Assembly (NCBI GenBank): GCA_963696075.1
Contig: CAVOJD010000031.1
Coordinates: 1-64,000 of the forward strand
Source: CAJQQK01 sp963696075
GTDB taxonomy: Bacteria > Pseudomonadota > Alphaproteobacteria > Rhizobiales > Hyphomicrobiaceae
Length of the DNA: 64,000 nt
Reading direction: 5' to 3'
In this document: positions 50,459-59,783 of the stretch, one piece after another
How positions within the stretch are numbered: position 1 is the stretch's first letter
Layout of the letters: each line of letters opens with the position of its first letter
Position numbers and translations under genes: made by a program
The notes under the pieces: model-generated
Told to the model about the DNA's origin: nothing
What the model saw: only the letters and a program-made list of their open reading frames with translations
The model's database searches: none

Positions 50459-50580
50459 TGACACCATAGTGGGTCTTCATCGCGTGCGGAATGGATCGCG
50501 GCTGGTACGCGGGGTGGTCTGGACGCAGGCATCGGGAGGTCATAAGGACAACCCTAAGAAGTCAGACAGGGAGTGAGACG

Positions 50581-52335
50581 ATGAGCGCGGCGAACACGGC
50601 ATCCAACGAGAAGCGGCCAATGAGTGGCGGGCAGGCGCTGGCGGAGATGCTGAAGCTCCATGAAGTCGGGCCAATGTTCGGGATGGGCGGCTTTCAACTG
50701 TTGCCGTTCTACGAGGCGTGCCGGGCGCTCAAGCTCAAGCACTACCTGATCAATGACGAACGCTCCGGCGCGTTTGCCTCGGATGCGTACGCGAAGGCGA
50801 CGAACCGGCCGGGGGTGGCGGATGCGACGCTTGGGCCGGGCGCGACGAACCTGGTGACGGGGATTGTCGAGGCGCTCAACGCGGGCATGCCGATGGTGCT
50901 GATTGTCGGGGATGCGAACCGGGAACACGCCTGGAAGAACATGACGCAGGAGACGCGGCAGCTCGATGTGCTGCGGCCGATCGTGAAGGAGGTGATCCGG
51001 TGCGAGGTGATCCAGCGCATTCCGGAACATGTGCGCCGCGCCTTTGCGGTGGCGACGAGCGGGCGGCCGGGGCCGGTGGTCATCGATGTGCCGGAAGATA
51101 TCGCGCATGGCGAGTATGAGTTCGAGGCGAGTGATTTCTGGGTCGATCCGGGCACGCTGAAGGCGCAGGCGCGGCGGTCGCTGCCGGACCCGGCGGACCT
51201 TGAGAGGGCGGTCGATATGCTCGCCAAGGCGGCGCGGCCGATCATGATGGTCGGTGGCGGTATCCATATTTCGGAAGGCTATGACGCGCTTCTGAAGCTT
51301 GCCGAGAGCCAAGGCATTCCGGTGGCGCATACGATGAGCGGCAAGGGCGGGATTGCGTGCACGCACGCACTGTCGGCGGGCTTGTTCGGGCGCTATGACC
51401 GGATTGCAAATGACCTGATCGCAAAGTCGGACTGCCTGCTGGTGGTCGGGTGCAAGCTGGGTGAGATCGCAACGAAGCGGTTTCAGCTGATCCCGCCGGG
51501 CAAGCCGTTGATCCATGTTGAGCTCGATCCGACCGAGATCGGGCGGACGACGCGAACGGACGTCGGGCTTGCGGGTGATGCGAAGCTGACGCTCGAGGCG
51601 CTGGCGCAGGCGCTCGAGGATGGCGGCAAGCGGGCCGAGAAGCGGGCGGAATACTGTGCCGAGATCCCGAAGCTGATGGCGGACTGGCGCCGGGGGGCGG
51701 CGGACCGGCTTGAATCGACGGAGACGCCGATCAACGTCGGGCGCTTGATGAACGAACTCAACAAGATCATGCCGGACGACGGCACGCTGGTGGCCGATGG
51801 CGGGTTCGCTGCGCACTGGGGCGGGCTGATGTTCGACACCAAGAAGGCAGGGCGTCACTTCATGCCGGACCGTGGCTTTGCTTCGATCGGGTATGGCGTG
51901 CCGGGGGGCATCGGGGCGCAGATCGGCGTCGGGCCGAACCGCCGGGTGGTGAGCCTGACCGGCGATGGCGGGTTCAACATGAGCATGGGCGATCTCGAGA
52001 CGGCGCGGCGGGTTGGCGCCAACTTCGTGACGATCGTGTTCAATAATGCGGCATCCGGCTACGTGAAGGCGCTGCAACATGCGGTGTTCGGCGAGGGCAA
52101 CTACCAGTCGTCGGATCTGATCGAGATGGATTATGCGCAGATCGCGAAAGGGTTCGGGTGCCACGGTATCCGGGTGACGGACCCGGAGAAGCTCTCAGGC
52201 GCGATCCAGGAAGGGCTCGAGAATACCGATACGCCAACGGTGCTCGATGTCGTGGTGACGCGCGATCCGGGCCGGATGCTGCCGGCGGCGGATAACCGGA
52301 CGCTCAAGGTGGAGAAGGGTGACCGGCCGGTTTAA
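50581..52335 (+). CDS. Thiamine-diphosphate-dependent enzyme (acetolactate synthase-like)
   Basis: 584 residues of the IlvB/benzoylformate decarboxylase-type family. N-terminal PYR domain with catalytic Glu about E60 (LINDERSGAFASDAYAKATN) and GPGATNLVTG; central domain with PIMMVGGGIHISEGYDALL; C-terminal PP domain with GFASIGYGVPGGIGAQIG and the Mg/ThDP motif LTGDGGFNMSMGDLETARR to FNN. Lacks clear features that fix it as acetolactate synthase; could be a decarboxylase or carboligase on another 2-oxoacid. ATG 50581 follows GGGAGTGAG. The GNAT gene starts 41 bases after it. Confidence 0.9.
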   Translation: MSAANTASNEKRPMSGGQALAEMLKLHEVGPMFGMGGFQLLPFYEACRALKLKHYLINDERSGAFASDAYAKATNRPGVADATLGPGATNLVTGIVEALNAGMPMVLIVGDANREHAWKNMTQETRQLDVLRPIVKEVIRCEVIQRIPEHVRRAFAVATSGRPGPVVIDVPEDIAHGEYEFEASDFWVDPGTLKAQARRSLPDPADLERAVDMLAKAARPIMMVGGGIHISEGYDALLKLAESQGIPVAHTMSGKGGIACTHALSAGLFGRYDRIANDLIAKSDCLLVVGCKLGEIATKRFQLIPPGKPLIHVELDPTEIGRTTRTDVGLAGDAKLTLEALAQALEDGGKRAEKRAEYCAEIPKLMADWRRGAADRLESTETPINVGRLMNELNKIMPDDGTLVADGGFAAHWGGLMFDTKKAGRHFMPDRGFASIGYGVPGGIGAQIGVGPNRRVVSLTGDGGFNMSMGDLETARRVGANFVTIVFNNAASGYVKALQHAVFGEGNYQSSDLIEMDYAQIAKGFGCHGIRVTDPEKLSGAIQEGLENTDTPTVLDVVVTRDPGRMLPAADNRTLKVEKGDRPV

Positions 52336-52375
52336 GGGCTGGTTGCCGCTGTCGCGTGATCCGAGTGGAGGCGGC

Positions 52376-52885
52376 ATGAGCATCGTGGTGCGTGACTGGC
52401 AGGCCGGCGACCTTGCGGTACTGCACGCGATCAACGAGGGCGCCGTGCCGGGGGTCGGTCAGCTGACGCGCGCGGGGCTTGATGATCTTGTCGAACGGCA
52501 GAGTGCGGCGACGCTGGTTGCCGCGGACGCGGGCGGTCGGGTGCAGGGCTTTGTGCTGGTGATGCGCGAGGGGCTCGACTACGCCAGCCTCAACTACCGG
52601 TGGCTCTCGGAACGCTATCAGCGGTTTGCCTATGTTGACCGGGTTGCGGTTGACGCGGCCGCGCGGGGGAAAGGACTCGGTGAGGCGCTCTACGCGGCTG
52701 TGGTGGAGCGATTCGAGGCCGAGCGGCCGGTGCTGCTTGCCGAGGTCAATCTGGAGCCGCCTAATCCCGGTTCGCTGAGGTTCCACAAGCGCGCCGGTTT
52801 CCGTGAGGTTGGCGAACGCTGGGAGGCGGATCGCTCGAAAGGCGTCGTTTATCTGGCGCGCGACCTCGGCGGTGTGTCCGGCTGA
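52376..52885 (+). CDS. GNAT-family N-acetyltransferase
   Basis: 169 residues with the GNAT fold: VVRDWQAGDLAVLHAIN at the N-terminus, central strand ATLVAADAGGRVQGFVLVM, motif A YVDRVAVDAAARGKGLGEALYAAV (acetyl-CoA loop R-G-K-G-L-G) and motif B LLAEVNLEPPNPGSLRFHKRAGF. ATG 52376 has GGAGG five bases upstream. Acceptor unknown. Probably co-transcribed with the thiamine-diphosphate enzyme. Confidence 0.9.
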   Translation: MSIVVRDWQAGDLAVLHAINEGAVPGVGQLTRAGLDDLVERQSAATLVAADAGGRVQGFVLVMREGLDYASLNYRWLSERYQRFAYVDRVAVDAAARGKGLGEALYAAVVERFEAERPVLLAEVNLEPPNPGSLRFHKRAGFREVGERWEADRSKGVVYLARDLGGVSG

Positions 52886-52977
52886 GTTGGCTCAGGTTTT
52901 ACGGATTCGACATCTTCGACATCCGGCCTGGCGTTTCGCCGCTTCGCTGCCCTTGCTCCTTCCCTTAACCCAACCAA

Positions 52978-53008
52978 CCCTCTCCCCCTGAAGAACAGGG
53001 AGAGAGGG
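52978..53008. terminator. Imperfect hairpin between convergent genes
   Basis: ccctctcccc pairs with gggagagaggg (one bulge) around ctgaagaaca, between the GNAT gene (+) and tctA (-). A purine/pyrimidine-biased stem often seen as a dispersed palindrome; likely serves as terminator for one or both genes. Confidence 0.55.
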
Positions 53009-53029
53009 TGTCGGCGGTGAGGTGGCGCG

Positions 53030-54538
53030 CTATTCGCTGAGGGGGGCTGTTCCGTCAGCCAAATTGCGCTTGGTTGCGAGATGCGTGAGGTAGGGGAGTA
53101 GCAAGCCAAGGACTGCGAGGACGATGAACAGCAGGGCGAGCGGCTGAGTGAGGATCATCCACCATTGGCCGTCGAACATCTTGAGCGAGTTCTGCAGGTT
53201 GGTTTCGACCATTTCGCCGAGGATGAGGCCGATGGCAACCGGGGCGACGGCGAAGCCGAAGCGGCGCATGAAATAGCCGAGCACGCCGAAGACCAGCACC
53301 AGCCAGACGTCGAACAATGACTGGTTGAGTGCGTAGGCGCCGATGACCGACAGCGAGAAGACGATCGGCCAGAGCAGGGCTCTCGGGACCAGGGAAACGC
53401 GGGCAAACAGCTTGGCGGCATAGAGCCCGAGGAACAGGAACATCAGGTTGGCGACGAACATGGCGCCGAAGATCGCGTAGACCGTGTCGACCTGTTCGGT
53501 GAAGAGATAGGGGCCGGGGCGCAGGCCGTGGACGAGAAGGCCGACGAGGATGACCGCGGTGGTGCCGCTGCCTGGAATGCCGAGCACCATGGTCGGGACC
53601 ATGGCGCCGCCGGTGGCGGCGTTGTTGGCGGCTTCGGCGCCGGCGATGCCTTCGACCGCACCCTTGCCGAATTCTTCCTTGTGTTTCGACCAGCGCCGCG
53701 CTTCGGAATAGCCGATCATGGAGGCGACGGTGGCGCCTTCTGCGGGCAGCACGCCGATGATGGTGCCGATGCCGCACGATCGCAGGATCGTTTTCCAGAT
53801 CTTCTTGTAGTCCGCCATCGAGGGAAGCTGGACGGCTTTCATCGCGACGGTTTCAACGATGTGGTTGAGCCGGGTGGATTGGACGAGCAGTTCCGACATC
53901 GCGAAGAGGCCGATCATGACGGGCACGAAGTGGAGACCTTCGTAGAGGTCGTAGTTGCCGAACATGTAGCGTTCGATCGAGGTCGACTTGTCGGCGCCGA
54001 TGGTTGCGAGCCAGACGCCGAAGACGCCGCCGATGAGGTTCTTGACGGCGCCGCCGGCGGAGATGCTGGCGAGCATGGAGAGGCCGAACAAGGTGAGGGC
54101 GAAGTATTCGGGCGGGCGGAATTCGTAGGCAACGCGGGCCAGGAGAGGGGCTGCGATGGCGAGCGCGATGACAGAGAACAGGCCGCCTATCGTGCTCGAT
54201 ACAACGGCGATGCCGAGGGCGCGGCCGGCTTCGCCGCGCTGTGCCATGGGATAGCCGTCGAGGCAGGTGGCGGCGGCGGCGGAGGTGCCGGGGGCGTTGA
54301 TCAGGATTGCGGTGATGGAGCCCGCGAAGGTCGCGGAACAGTAGATCGTGGCCAGGACGGCGATGGCGTGGACCGGTTCCATCGTCAGGGTGAAGGGGAG
54401 GAGGAGGGCTGCGCCCGTGGTTGCGCCGAGACCGGGCAGCGCTCCGATGATGACGCCGATGATGGTCGTGAGGAAGATTAACAACAGGAGATACGGGTCG
54501 GTGAACACCGACGCCATGGCGAGGACTGCTTCGGTCAT
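53030..54538 (-). CDS. tctA: Tripartite tricarboxylate transporter, large membrane subunit TctA
   Basis: 502 residues with about twelve helices. Family marks: GALPGLGATTGAALLLPFTL (near 32-52), TIYCSATFAGSITAILINAPGTSAAAATCLDGYPMAQRG (quoted: GSITAILINAPGTSAAAAT), and the second inverted copy GVLPAEGATVASMIGYSEARRWSK with NNAATGGAMVPTMVLGIPGSGTTAVIL (quoted: GAMVPTMVLGIPGSGTTA). Couples substrate uptake to a cation gradient with TctB and the periplasmic receptor TctC. Six bases separate it from tctB. Confidence 0.96.
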   Translation of the reverse strand: MTEAVLAMASVFTDPYLLLLIFLTTIIGVIIGALPGLGATTGAALLLPFTLTMEPVHAIAVLATIYCSATFAGSITAILINAPGTSAAAATCLDGYPMAQRGEAGRALGIAVVSSTIGGLFSVIALAIAAPLLARVAYEFRPPEYFALTLFGLSMLASISAGGAVKNLIGGVFGVWLATIGADKSTSIERYMFGNYDLYEGLHFVPVMIGLFAMSELLVQSTRLNHIVETVAMKAVQLPSMADYKKIWKTILRSCGIGTIIGVLPAEGATVASMIGYSEARRWSKHKEEFGKGAVEGIAGAEAANNAATGGAMVPTMVLGIPGSGTTAVILVGLLVHGLRPGPYLFTEQVDTVYAIFGAMFVANLMFLFLGLYAAKLFARVSLVPRALLWPIVFSLSVIGAYALNQSLFDVWLVLVFGVLGYFMRRFGFAVAPVAIGLILGEMVETNLQNSLKMFDGQWWMILTQPLALLFIVLAVLGLLLPYLTHLATKRNLADGTAPLSE

Positions 54539-54544
54539 GGCGAA

Positions 54545-55051
54545 TTACCCGTAATAGAGGTTGGTCAGGATCCCACGCGGGAAGCGGACTTGAAGGACCA
54601 GGTCGAAGAGAAAGAAGATCGAGACCGGCGTGATGATCGCAACGAGGCCGGCGACCCAGTAGCGCCGCTCGCCCCAGACGATGCACATGGCGAAGATGAC
54701 GATCGCCAGAGCAAGGAACATGTCGGCGTAGGTGGTGACCAGGTAGAAGACCACCATCAGCGCCATGCTCAACCAGGTTTGCGGTAGCTGGCGGGCTTCA
54801 GGCATTCGTGCGCCGGCAGCGAGTTGAAAGATGAGCGCCACATTCAAGACCGCAATGATGGTCGCAAGGAAGATGGGGAAGCTGCGCGGCTGCATGGCCG
54901 GCCCGATGACGATCTCGGGGGCTTCATCGAACTGATAGGCGATCAGGGCGACGATGGCGCAGAAGGCAAAGATGATGCCGGGCACCAGCCAGTCGAATAG
55001 TGTTCTGGGCGATGGGGATGACGTCGTGTTGTCGGCCTGGTCTTGGTCCAC
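54545..55051 (-). CDS. tctB: Tripartite tricarboxylate transporter, small membrane subunit TctB
   Basis: 168 residues with four hydrophobic helices (about 20-40, 58-78, 93-125 and 135-155), and GPAMQPRSFPIFLATIIAVLN near 51-70, the usual TctB position after the first helix. GTG start at 55051 with AAGGTGA upstream. Between tctC (upstream) and tctA (downstream) on the same strand. Confidence 0.92.
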   Translation of the reverse strand: MDQDQADNTTSSPSPRTLFDWLVPGIIFAFCAIVALIAYQFDEAPEIVIGPAMQPRSFPIFLATIIAVLNVALIFQLAAGARMPEARQLPQTWLSMALMVVFYLVTTYADMFLALAIVIFAMCIVWGERRYWVAGLVAIITPVSIFFLFDLVLQVRFPRGILTNLYYG

Positions 55052-55192
55052 GAAATCACCTTCGTCTGGTCAGGGTTCTGGTCGTTCCCACTGATGCCTG
55101 GCAATCGTGGGCGGCACGCCGGTCGATACATGCGTTCGTTCACGGTGCGGTCCCGGGCGGGCCGGCTGGCTGCCGCCCGGGACGCCGTGGTG

Positions 55193-56149
55193 TTACTTCA
55201 AGCCCATCTCTTTGATGGCAGGCTCGAATTCCGCGATCATCGATTTGATCTGCTCGCCCCATTCCTGCGCACCGGCGGGAGACTTGGAATCGAGGCCGGA
55301 GGCTTCGAGATAGCTCTGGTACATCTTGTGCTCCATCGCCTTCATGATGCCTGTTTCAAGCTTGGCAATGTTCTCTGCCGGCACGCTCGAGTGGGTGACG
55401 AAGCCGCGCACGGTCGAGAGCACAACAGGAATGCCGAGCTCAGTCGCCGTCTTGGCGTCGGGGATCGGCTTCATGCGCTTCTTGCCCATGACGATGAGCG
55501 GGCAGATGTCACCGGCTTCGATCTGGGCGGAGGCCTCGGAGAGGTTGAGGACGCCGACGTCGATGGCGCCAGCGACGAGTTGGGTCGCCAGTTCACCGCC
55601 GCCCTTGAAGGGGACGATGGTCGGCTGCTGGAGGCCGCCCTTCTTGGCGAAGATGTACGCGGTGATGTGATCGATGGTGCCGATCTGCGTGGTGCCGACC
55701 TTGATCTTTTCGGCCTTCATGCCCGCGACGAGCTCTTCAGGCGTTTTGTATTTCGAGGTCTTGCAGTTGACCATGAAGATCTGCGGGTCGTCGGTGCCGC
55801 GCGCGATCGGGGCCATGTCGCTGACTTTGAGCTTGGTCTTGCCCTTGGCCATGGTGATGGCGTGGCCGATGGTGAAGGTCAGGATGGTGTGACCGTCGGC
55901 AGGACGATCGGCGAAGTAGTTCATCGAAAGGGCGCCGCCGCCGCCGCGCTTGTTGACGACGACCATGTCGGCATTCAGCGTGCGACGGGCGCGCAGCATC
56001 ATCATGCGTGAGTTGACGTCGGTGCCACCGCCGGCGCCGGCGTGGGTGACGACTTCGATCGTCTTGGATGGGAATTCCTCGGCGAGGGCGTGACCAGCCG
56101 TGAGGCCGGCCGTCAGCGCAATAGCGCAAACGATTTTCATGGGTTTCAT
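55193..56149 (-). CDS. tctC: Tripartite tricarboxylate transporter substrate-binding protein (TctC/Bug family)
   Basis: 318-residue periplasmic receptor. Signal peptide MKPMKIVCAIALTAGLTAGH, cut after ALA. Bug-family features: FPSKTIEVVTHAGAGGGTDVNSRMM, VVNKRGGGGALSMNY, KVGTTQIGTIDHITAYIF, IVPFKGGGELATQLVAGAIDVGVLN and GIPVVLSTVRGFV. Captures a carboxylate and hands it to TctAB. ATG 56149 has AGGAGG eight bases upstream, the strongest SD of the operon. Ligand not predictable. Confidence 0.94.
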   Translation of the reverse strand: MKPMKIVCAIALTAGLTAGHALAEEFPSKTIEVVTHAGAGGGTDVNSRMMMLRARRTLNADMVVVNKRGGGGALSMNYFADRPADGHTILTFTIGHAITMAKGKTKLKVSDMAPIARGTDDPQIFMVNCKTSKYKTPEELVAGMKAEKIKVGTTQIGTIDHITAYIFAKKGGLQQPTIVPFKGGGELATQLVAGAIDVGVLNLSEASAQIEAGDICPLIVMGKKRMKPIPDAKTATELGIPVVLSTVRGFVTHSSVPAENIAKLETGIMKAMEHKMYQSYLEASGLDSKSPAGAQEWGEQIKSMIAEFEPAIKEMGLK

Positions 56150-56230
56150 TGGCGTTTCCTCCTGTTGTTTTTCGTTCGTCCAGGTTGGGCAAGATAACCG
56201 GTCCGACAGGATTGTGGACCGGCGGCAAGG

Positions 56231-57061
56231 TCAGGCGTTGGCGATGCCTGCTTCGCGTGCTCGTTCGACCAGATAGTCGCGGCCTTCGAGCATCGTTTCG
56301 AGTGTGCCCCAGCCGCACATGTAATGACCGGTGAAACCGGTCGCCTCCAAGCGGTGGAACATGTCGGCGAAATCGACGGTTCCGGTGCCGGGGTGCATGT
56401 GGAGTTCGTATTCGCCGTTGTTGTCGGCGATGCGGACTTCCTCGCAGCGGCTCATGTCCATGCCGTCGATGAAGCCTGCGATTCCGATCGGGTCATAATG
56501 GGCGTGGTTGATGGTGAAGGCCCATTTGAGGTTGGGCGAGCGGATCTGATCGAAGTACCAGACGGTATCCTCGAGGGTGTCCGGCATGTAGTGGACTTCG
56601 GCAAGCTCCGGCTCGCCGTTGAGGTTTTCCAGCGTGAGAAGGACGCCTTGCTCTTCCGCATAGCCGACGGCGCGCTTGAGGCGCTCGATGCTTGCCTGCA
56701 TGCGCAAGTCGCGGCAGCCGGTGAAGTGATAGCCGCCGTGGACGACGACCCATTCAGCGCCGGTTTTCTTCGCGAGGTCGATGTAGGCTTTCAGATACTG
56801 GTCGGCTGCGTCGCGCAGGAAGGGAGAGACTTCAGCGACGTTGACGCCGGACAGCGTGTGCAGGCCCAGGTGGATGCCGGCCTTGGCGCAGCTCTCCTTG
56901 ATAGCGGCGCAAGTGGGGTCATCGAATCGCTCCATGGCGTTCGGCGCGATATCGAGTTGGACGTCGAGGTAATAGACCTGATTGGCGGCGGCCCAACGAA
57001 TTGCGTCTTCAGCCGACGCGCGACGGGCCGCATCGATTCCGATGCGGTCTCGCAGAGACAT
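56231..57061 (-). CDS. Xylose isomerase-like TIM-barrel protein (sugar phosphate isomerase/epimerase)
   Basis: 276 residues of the AP_endonuc_2 / xylose-isomerase-like superfamily. Visible metal-site elements: WVVVHGGYHFTGC (His), VLLTLENLNGEPE (Glu), WAFTINHAHYDPIG (His, normally D-xx-H), and HMHPGTGTVDFADMF (HxHxGxG-x-D). Such proteins isomerise or dehydrate sugars, inositols and hydroxy acids. GAGGAAG precedes ATG 57061. Divergent from the AtuA-like gene and immediately upstream of tctC, so probably helps process the imported compound. Confidence 0.88.
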   Translation of the reverse strand: MSLRDRIGIDAARRASAEDAIRWAAANQVYYLDVQLDIAPNAMERFDDPTCAAIKESCAKAGIHLGLHTLSGVNVAEVSPFLRDAADQYLKAYIDLAKKTGAEWVVVHGGYHFTGCRDLRMQASIERLKRAVGYAEEQGVLLTLENLNGEPELAEVHYMPDTLEDTVWYFDQIRSPNLKWAFTINHAHYDPIGIAGFIDGMDMSRCEEVRIADNNGEYELHMHPGTGTVDFADMFHRLEATGFTGHYMCGWGTLETMLEGRDYLVERAREAGIANA

Positions 57062-57405
57062 TCAAGCTTCCTCCCTGGTCGTCTGAAGCGACCTAAGTTT
57101 TTTTCGAAGACTAGCCATTCGGGGTAAGCGGTCAAGGCTGGCTGGCGGCACGCCTGGGATATCAGGTGGATGTTACCCTGCGTGCATGGGTTGATTTTCG
57201 ATATTTATCAGGAAGATAGGCTGAACTAATCGTCATTTTCCGAGCCGGATTTCTATTGGGCGTGTCGGTCGCTGTCTGGAGCGGGACGACGGGGCGCCTT
57301 CGTGCTTCCATGGTTCAAGGGCGCGCGGTAGGTTGGCCGGAAACACATGCTCGCGGTGCGTATCGCATCCGATACGTTGCGGCAGGGGAAACGCGGAGGC
57401 GCATC
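57062..57405. other. Divergent promoter region, TIM-barrel gene / AtuA gene
   Basis: 344 bases with AT-rich patch near 57191-57230 (ttgattttcgatatttatca), probably containing back-to-back promoters that coordinate the transporter/TIM-barrel genes with the AtuA pair. No confident operator seen. The open frame joined to the AtuA gene upstream of 57406 is not used. Confidence 0.55.
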
Positions 57406-58737
57406 ATGCGAATGGGATCAGGCGCGGGGTTCTCATCGGATCGGCTGGGGCCGGCGGTTGACCTGGCTGAGAAGGGCGGTCTCGACTGGCTCGTCTTCGA
57501 GACGATCGGGGAGCGGACGCTGGCGTTCGGGCATCGCGACCGGCTGCTTAATCCGGAGCGTGGATATAATCCGCAACTGGCAGCGCGGATGCGGGGCGTG
57601 CTGGGGGCGTGCCGCGAAAACCAGACGCGGATCATGACCAACATGGGCGTTGCCAACGTCGAGAAGGCGGCGGAAGTCGTGATCGGCGTTGCGCGTGACC
57701 TGGGCCTCGAGGGCCTGCGGGTGGCGGCGGTGCTTGGCGATGAGGTGACGGGGCAGTTCGACGACACGACGGCGCTGACGGATGAAGAGGGGCTGACGAT
57801 CGGCGATGTCGGGCGGCCGCTTGTCGGCGCGAACGCCTATCTCGGGATCGACGCGATCCTGCCGGCCGTCGAGACCGGGGCAGACGTGATCATTACCGGC
57901 CGGGTGGCGGACCCATCGCTGTTTCTGGCGCCGATCGTTGCCGAATACGGCTGGGCGCGGGACGACTGGGGCAAGCTTGGGCAGGGGACCATGGTGGGTC
58001 ATCTGATGGAATGCGGGATGCAGATCACAGGTGGCTACTATGCCGATCCGGGCCGGAAGGATGTGCCGCGGCCGGCTGACTGCGGCTATCCGATTGCGGA
58101 GATCGGCGCGGATGGAAGTGCCGTCATCACCAAGCTTGGCGACGCGGGCGGCATGGTCTCGCTGGCGACGGTGAAAGAGCAGCTGCTTTATGAAGTGCAT
58201 GATCCAAGACAGTATCTGACGCCCGATGTGACGGCTGATTTTTCAACCGCGCGGCTGGTCGAGGCGGAGAAGGATCGCGTCCGGGTGAGTGATGCGGGTG
58301 GCACCGAGCGGCCGCGGCAACTCAAGGTGACGGTCGGGTTCGACGGCGGGGTGCTGGGCGAGGCCGGGGTCAGCTATGCCGGCATCAATGCGGCGGCGCG
58401 GGCGCGGCTGGCGCGGGACATCCTGATCGAGCGCTTCGACCGGGTGGACGGGGTCAAGGGGAACTATCGGATCGATCTGATCGGGCTGTCGTCGTTGCAT
58501 GCGACGGCCGGTGTCGGGCAGCCGGAGACGTCGCGCGATGTCAGGGTGCGGGTTGCGTTGCGGTCGATGGATCGCGATCTTGTCGAGATGATGCTTTGGG
58601 AAGTCGAGGCGCTGTTGTGCTGCGGGCCGGCGGGCGGGGGCGGCTATCGCGGGCAGATCACGCCCGGGGTGATCACCTATTCTGCGATGATCGACCGGGA
58701 TGACGTGGCGCCAACAGTGAAGGTGTACACGGCATGA
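57406..58737 (+). CDS. atuA: AtuA family protein (acyclic terpene utilisation, DUF1446)
   Basis: 443 residues. Characteristic AtuA segments: GAGFSSDRLGPAVDLAEKGGLDWLVFETIGERTL near the N-terminus, NPQLAARMRGVL, TNMGVANVEKAAEVV, GANAYLGIDAILPAVETGADVIITGRVADPSLFLAPIV (quoted: GADVIITGRVADPSLFL), HLMECGMQITGGYYADPG and the C-terminal GLSSLHAT. AtuA occurs in the citronellol/geraniol cluster of Pseudomonas, but its reaction is not established. ATG 57406 has GGAGG seven bases upstream, which removes 50 doubtful residues. The stop overlaps the next gene (ATGA). Confidence 0.9.
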   Translation: MRMGSGAGFSSDRLGPAVDLAEKGGLDWLVFETIGERTLAFGHRDRLLNPERGYNPQLAARMRGVLGACRENQTRIMTNMGVANVEKAAEVVIGVARDLGLEGLRVAAVLGDEVTGQFDDTTALTDEEGLTIGDVGRPLVGANAYLGIDAILPAVETGADVIITGRVADPSLFLAPIVAEYGWARDDWGKLGQGTMVGHLMECGMQITGGYYADPGRKDVPRPADCGYPIAEIGADGSAVITKLGDAGGMVSLATVKEQLLYEVHDPRQYLTPDVTADFSTARLVEAEKDRVRVSDAGGTERPRQLKVTVGFDGGVLGEAGVSYAGINAAARARLARDILIERFDRVDGVKGNYRIDLIGLSSLHATAGVGQPETSRDVRVRVALRSMDRDLVEMMLWEVEALLCCGPAGGGGYRGQITPGVITYSAMIDRDDVAPTVKVYTA

Positions 58738-59072
58738 CAACGCGGAAAATCGCGCTGCATGAGATTGCGCACGCGCGGGCCGGTGATAAAGGCAATACGT
58801 CGAATATTTCTGTATGGGCCTATGATCCGGGTGATTATGGTCTCATCAAAGAGCAACTTACGGCGGAGCGGATCAAGGCGGCGTTTCCCGATCTGATCCG
58901 GGGTGATGTCACACGCTATGAGCTTGACCATCTACATGGGCTCAATTTCGTGATGCGCGAGGCGCTCGAGGGTGGTGTGAATACGTCGCTGGGGCTCGAC
59001 AGCCACGGCAAGTCATGGAGTTTTCTCATTCTTGGCCTAGAAGTCGACGTGCCGGAAAACCGGGGAGCTTGA
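58734..59072 (+). CDS. AtuA-like ferredoxin-fold partner protein
   Basis: 112 residues: IALHEIAHARAGDKGNTSNISVWAYDPGDYG, then ELDHLHGLNFVMREALEGGVNTSLGLDSHGKS (quoted: HGLNFVMREALEGGVNTSL), which is the small domain that in many AtuA proteins is fused at the C-terminus. Here it is a separate gene with ATG overlapping the AtuA stop by four bases, so a 1:1 complex is likely. Function unknown. Confidence 0.9.
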   Translation: MTTRKIALHEIAHARAGDKGNTSNISVWAYDPGDYGLIKEQLTAERIKAAFPDLIRGDVTRYELDHLHGLNFVMREALEGGVNTSLGLDSHGKSWSFLILGLEVDVPENRGA

Positions 59073-59121
59073 TTTCCGGGCGAACGGCACGATCTGCCAG
59101 AGCCATGGGGAGGCAGCGAAG

Positions 59122-59781
59122 ATGCGCAGTTTCAAGGTGATGGCAGCCGGACTGGTGGTTGCAGTGATTGCTGCCGGAATGGCGACGGCAAGTGTGCCGG
59201 TGCGCGCCAATCCGTTGCAGGGGCACGACTGCTACAGTTCGGACATGATGCGGCGCATCGAGGGATGCACGGAGCTTTTGAAGCTGCCGCATCTGGCGCC
59301 GTCGGTCAGGGCGGATGCCTATGCGCTCAGAGCGCTGGCGTTGTCGCTTGTCGGGCGGTATGGCGAGGCGATTGCCGATTATGACCAGGCGCTGGCGATG
59401 CACCCCAATCATGCGGTTGCGCTCAACAACCGGGCGTGGGCGCTGTTCAAGATGGGGCGGATTGCGGAGGCGATGCCGGACGTCGAGAAATCGCTCGCAA
59501 TCGACAGAACGAGCCCGCACGCCTTCGACACCCGCGCCCATCTGCATCAGGCGCAGGGCAATGCGGACCGCGCCTATCAGGACTACCGGCAGGCGATGTC
59601 ACTCGGGGGCGCACAGATGGTGCGGCTCTATCAATGCGGGCTGCAGGCGCAGGGTCTTTATTCGGGGCCGATCAGCGGGATTTATTCCGACGCGCTCAGC
59701 TCGGCGCTGAAGGTGTGCGTGAAGTCCGACAAGTGCGATCCGCTGCCACCGGATGAAGAGTGCAAGGCGGCGTTGAGTTGA
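59122..59781 (+). CDS. Secreted TPR protein
   Basis: 219 residues. Signal peptide (hydrophobic core VMAAGLVVAVIAAGMATAS, cut near VRA/N), a CYSSDMMRRIEGCTELL region with two Cys, then three to four TPR motifs (AYALRALALSLVGRYGEAIADYDQALAMHP, ALNNRAWALFKMGRIAEAMPDVEKSLAID, AFDTRAHLHQAQGNADRAYQDYRQAMSLG), and a C-terminal part resembling a truncated peptidoglycan-binding repeat (LQAQGLYSGPISGIYSDALSSAL) with three more Cys. SD GGGAGG eight bases before ATG. Periplasmic scaffold of unknown role. Confidence 0.84.
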   Translation: MRSFKVMAAGLVVAVIAAGMATASVPVRANPLQGHDCYSSDMMRRIEGCTELLKLPHLAPSVRADAYALRALALSLVGRYGEAIADYDQALAMHPNHAVALNNRAWALFKMGRIAEAMPDVEKSLAIDRTSPHAFDTRAHLHQAQGNADRAYQDYRQAMSLGGAQMVRLYQCGLQAQGLYSGPISGIYSDALSSALKVCVKSDKCDPLPPDEECKAALS

Positions 59782-59783
59782 GT

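Larger units (their letters stand above)
50256..50580. other. Intergenic region holding two long palindromic elements
   Basis: 325 bases between the duplicated-module gene and the thiamine-diphosphate enzyme gene, both on the + strand. Holds the inverted repeat at 50307-50369 and the nested hairpin at 50419-50458, listed separately; no gene seen. Confidence 0.6.
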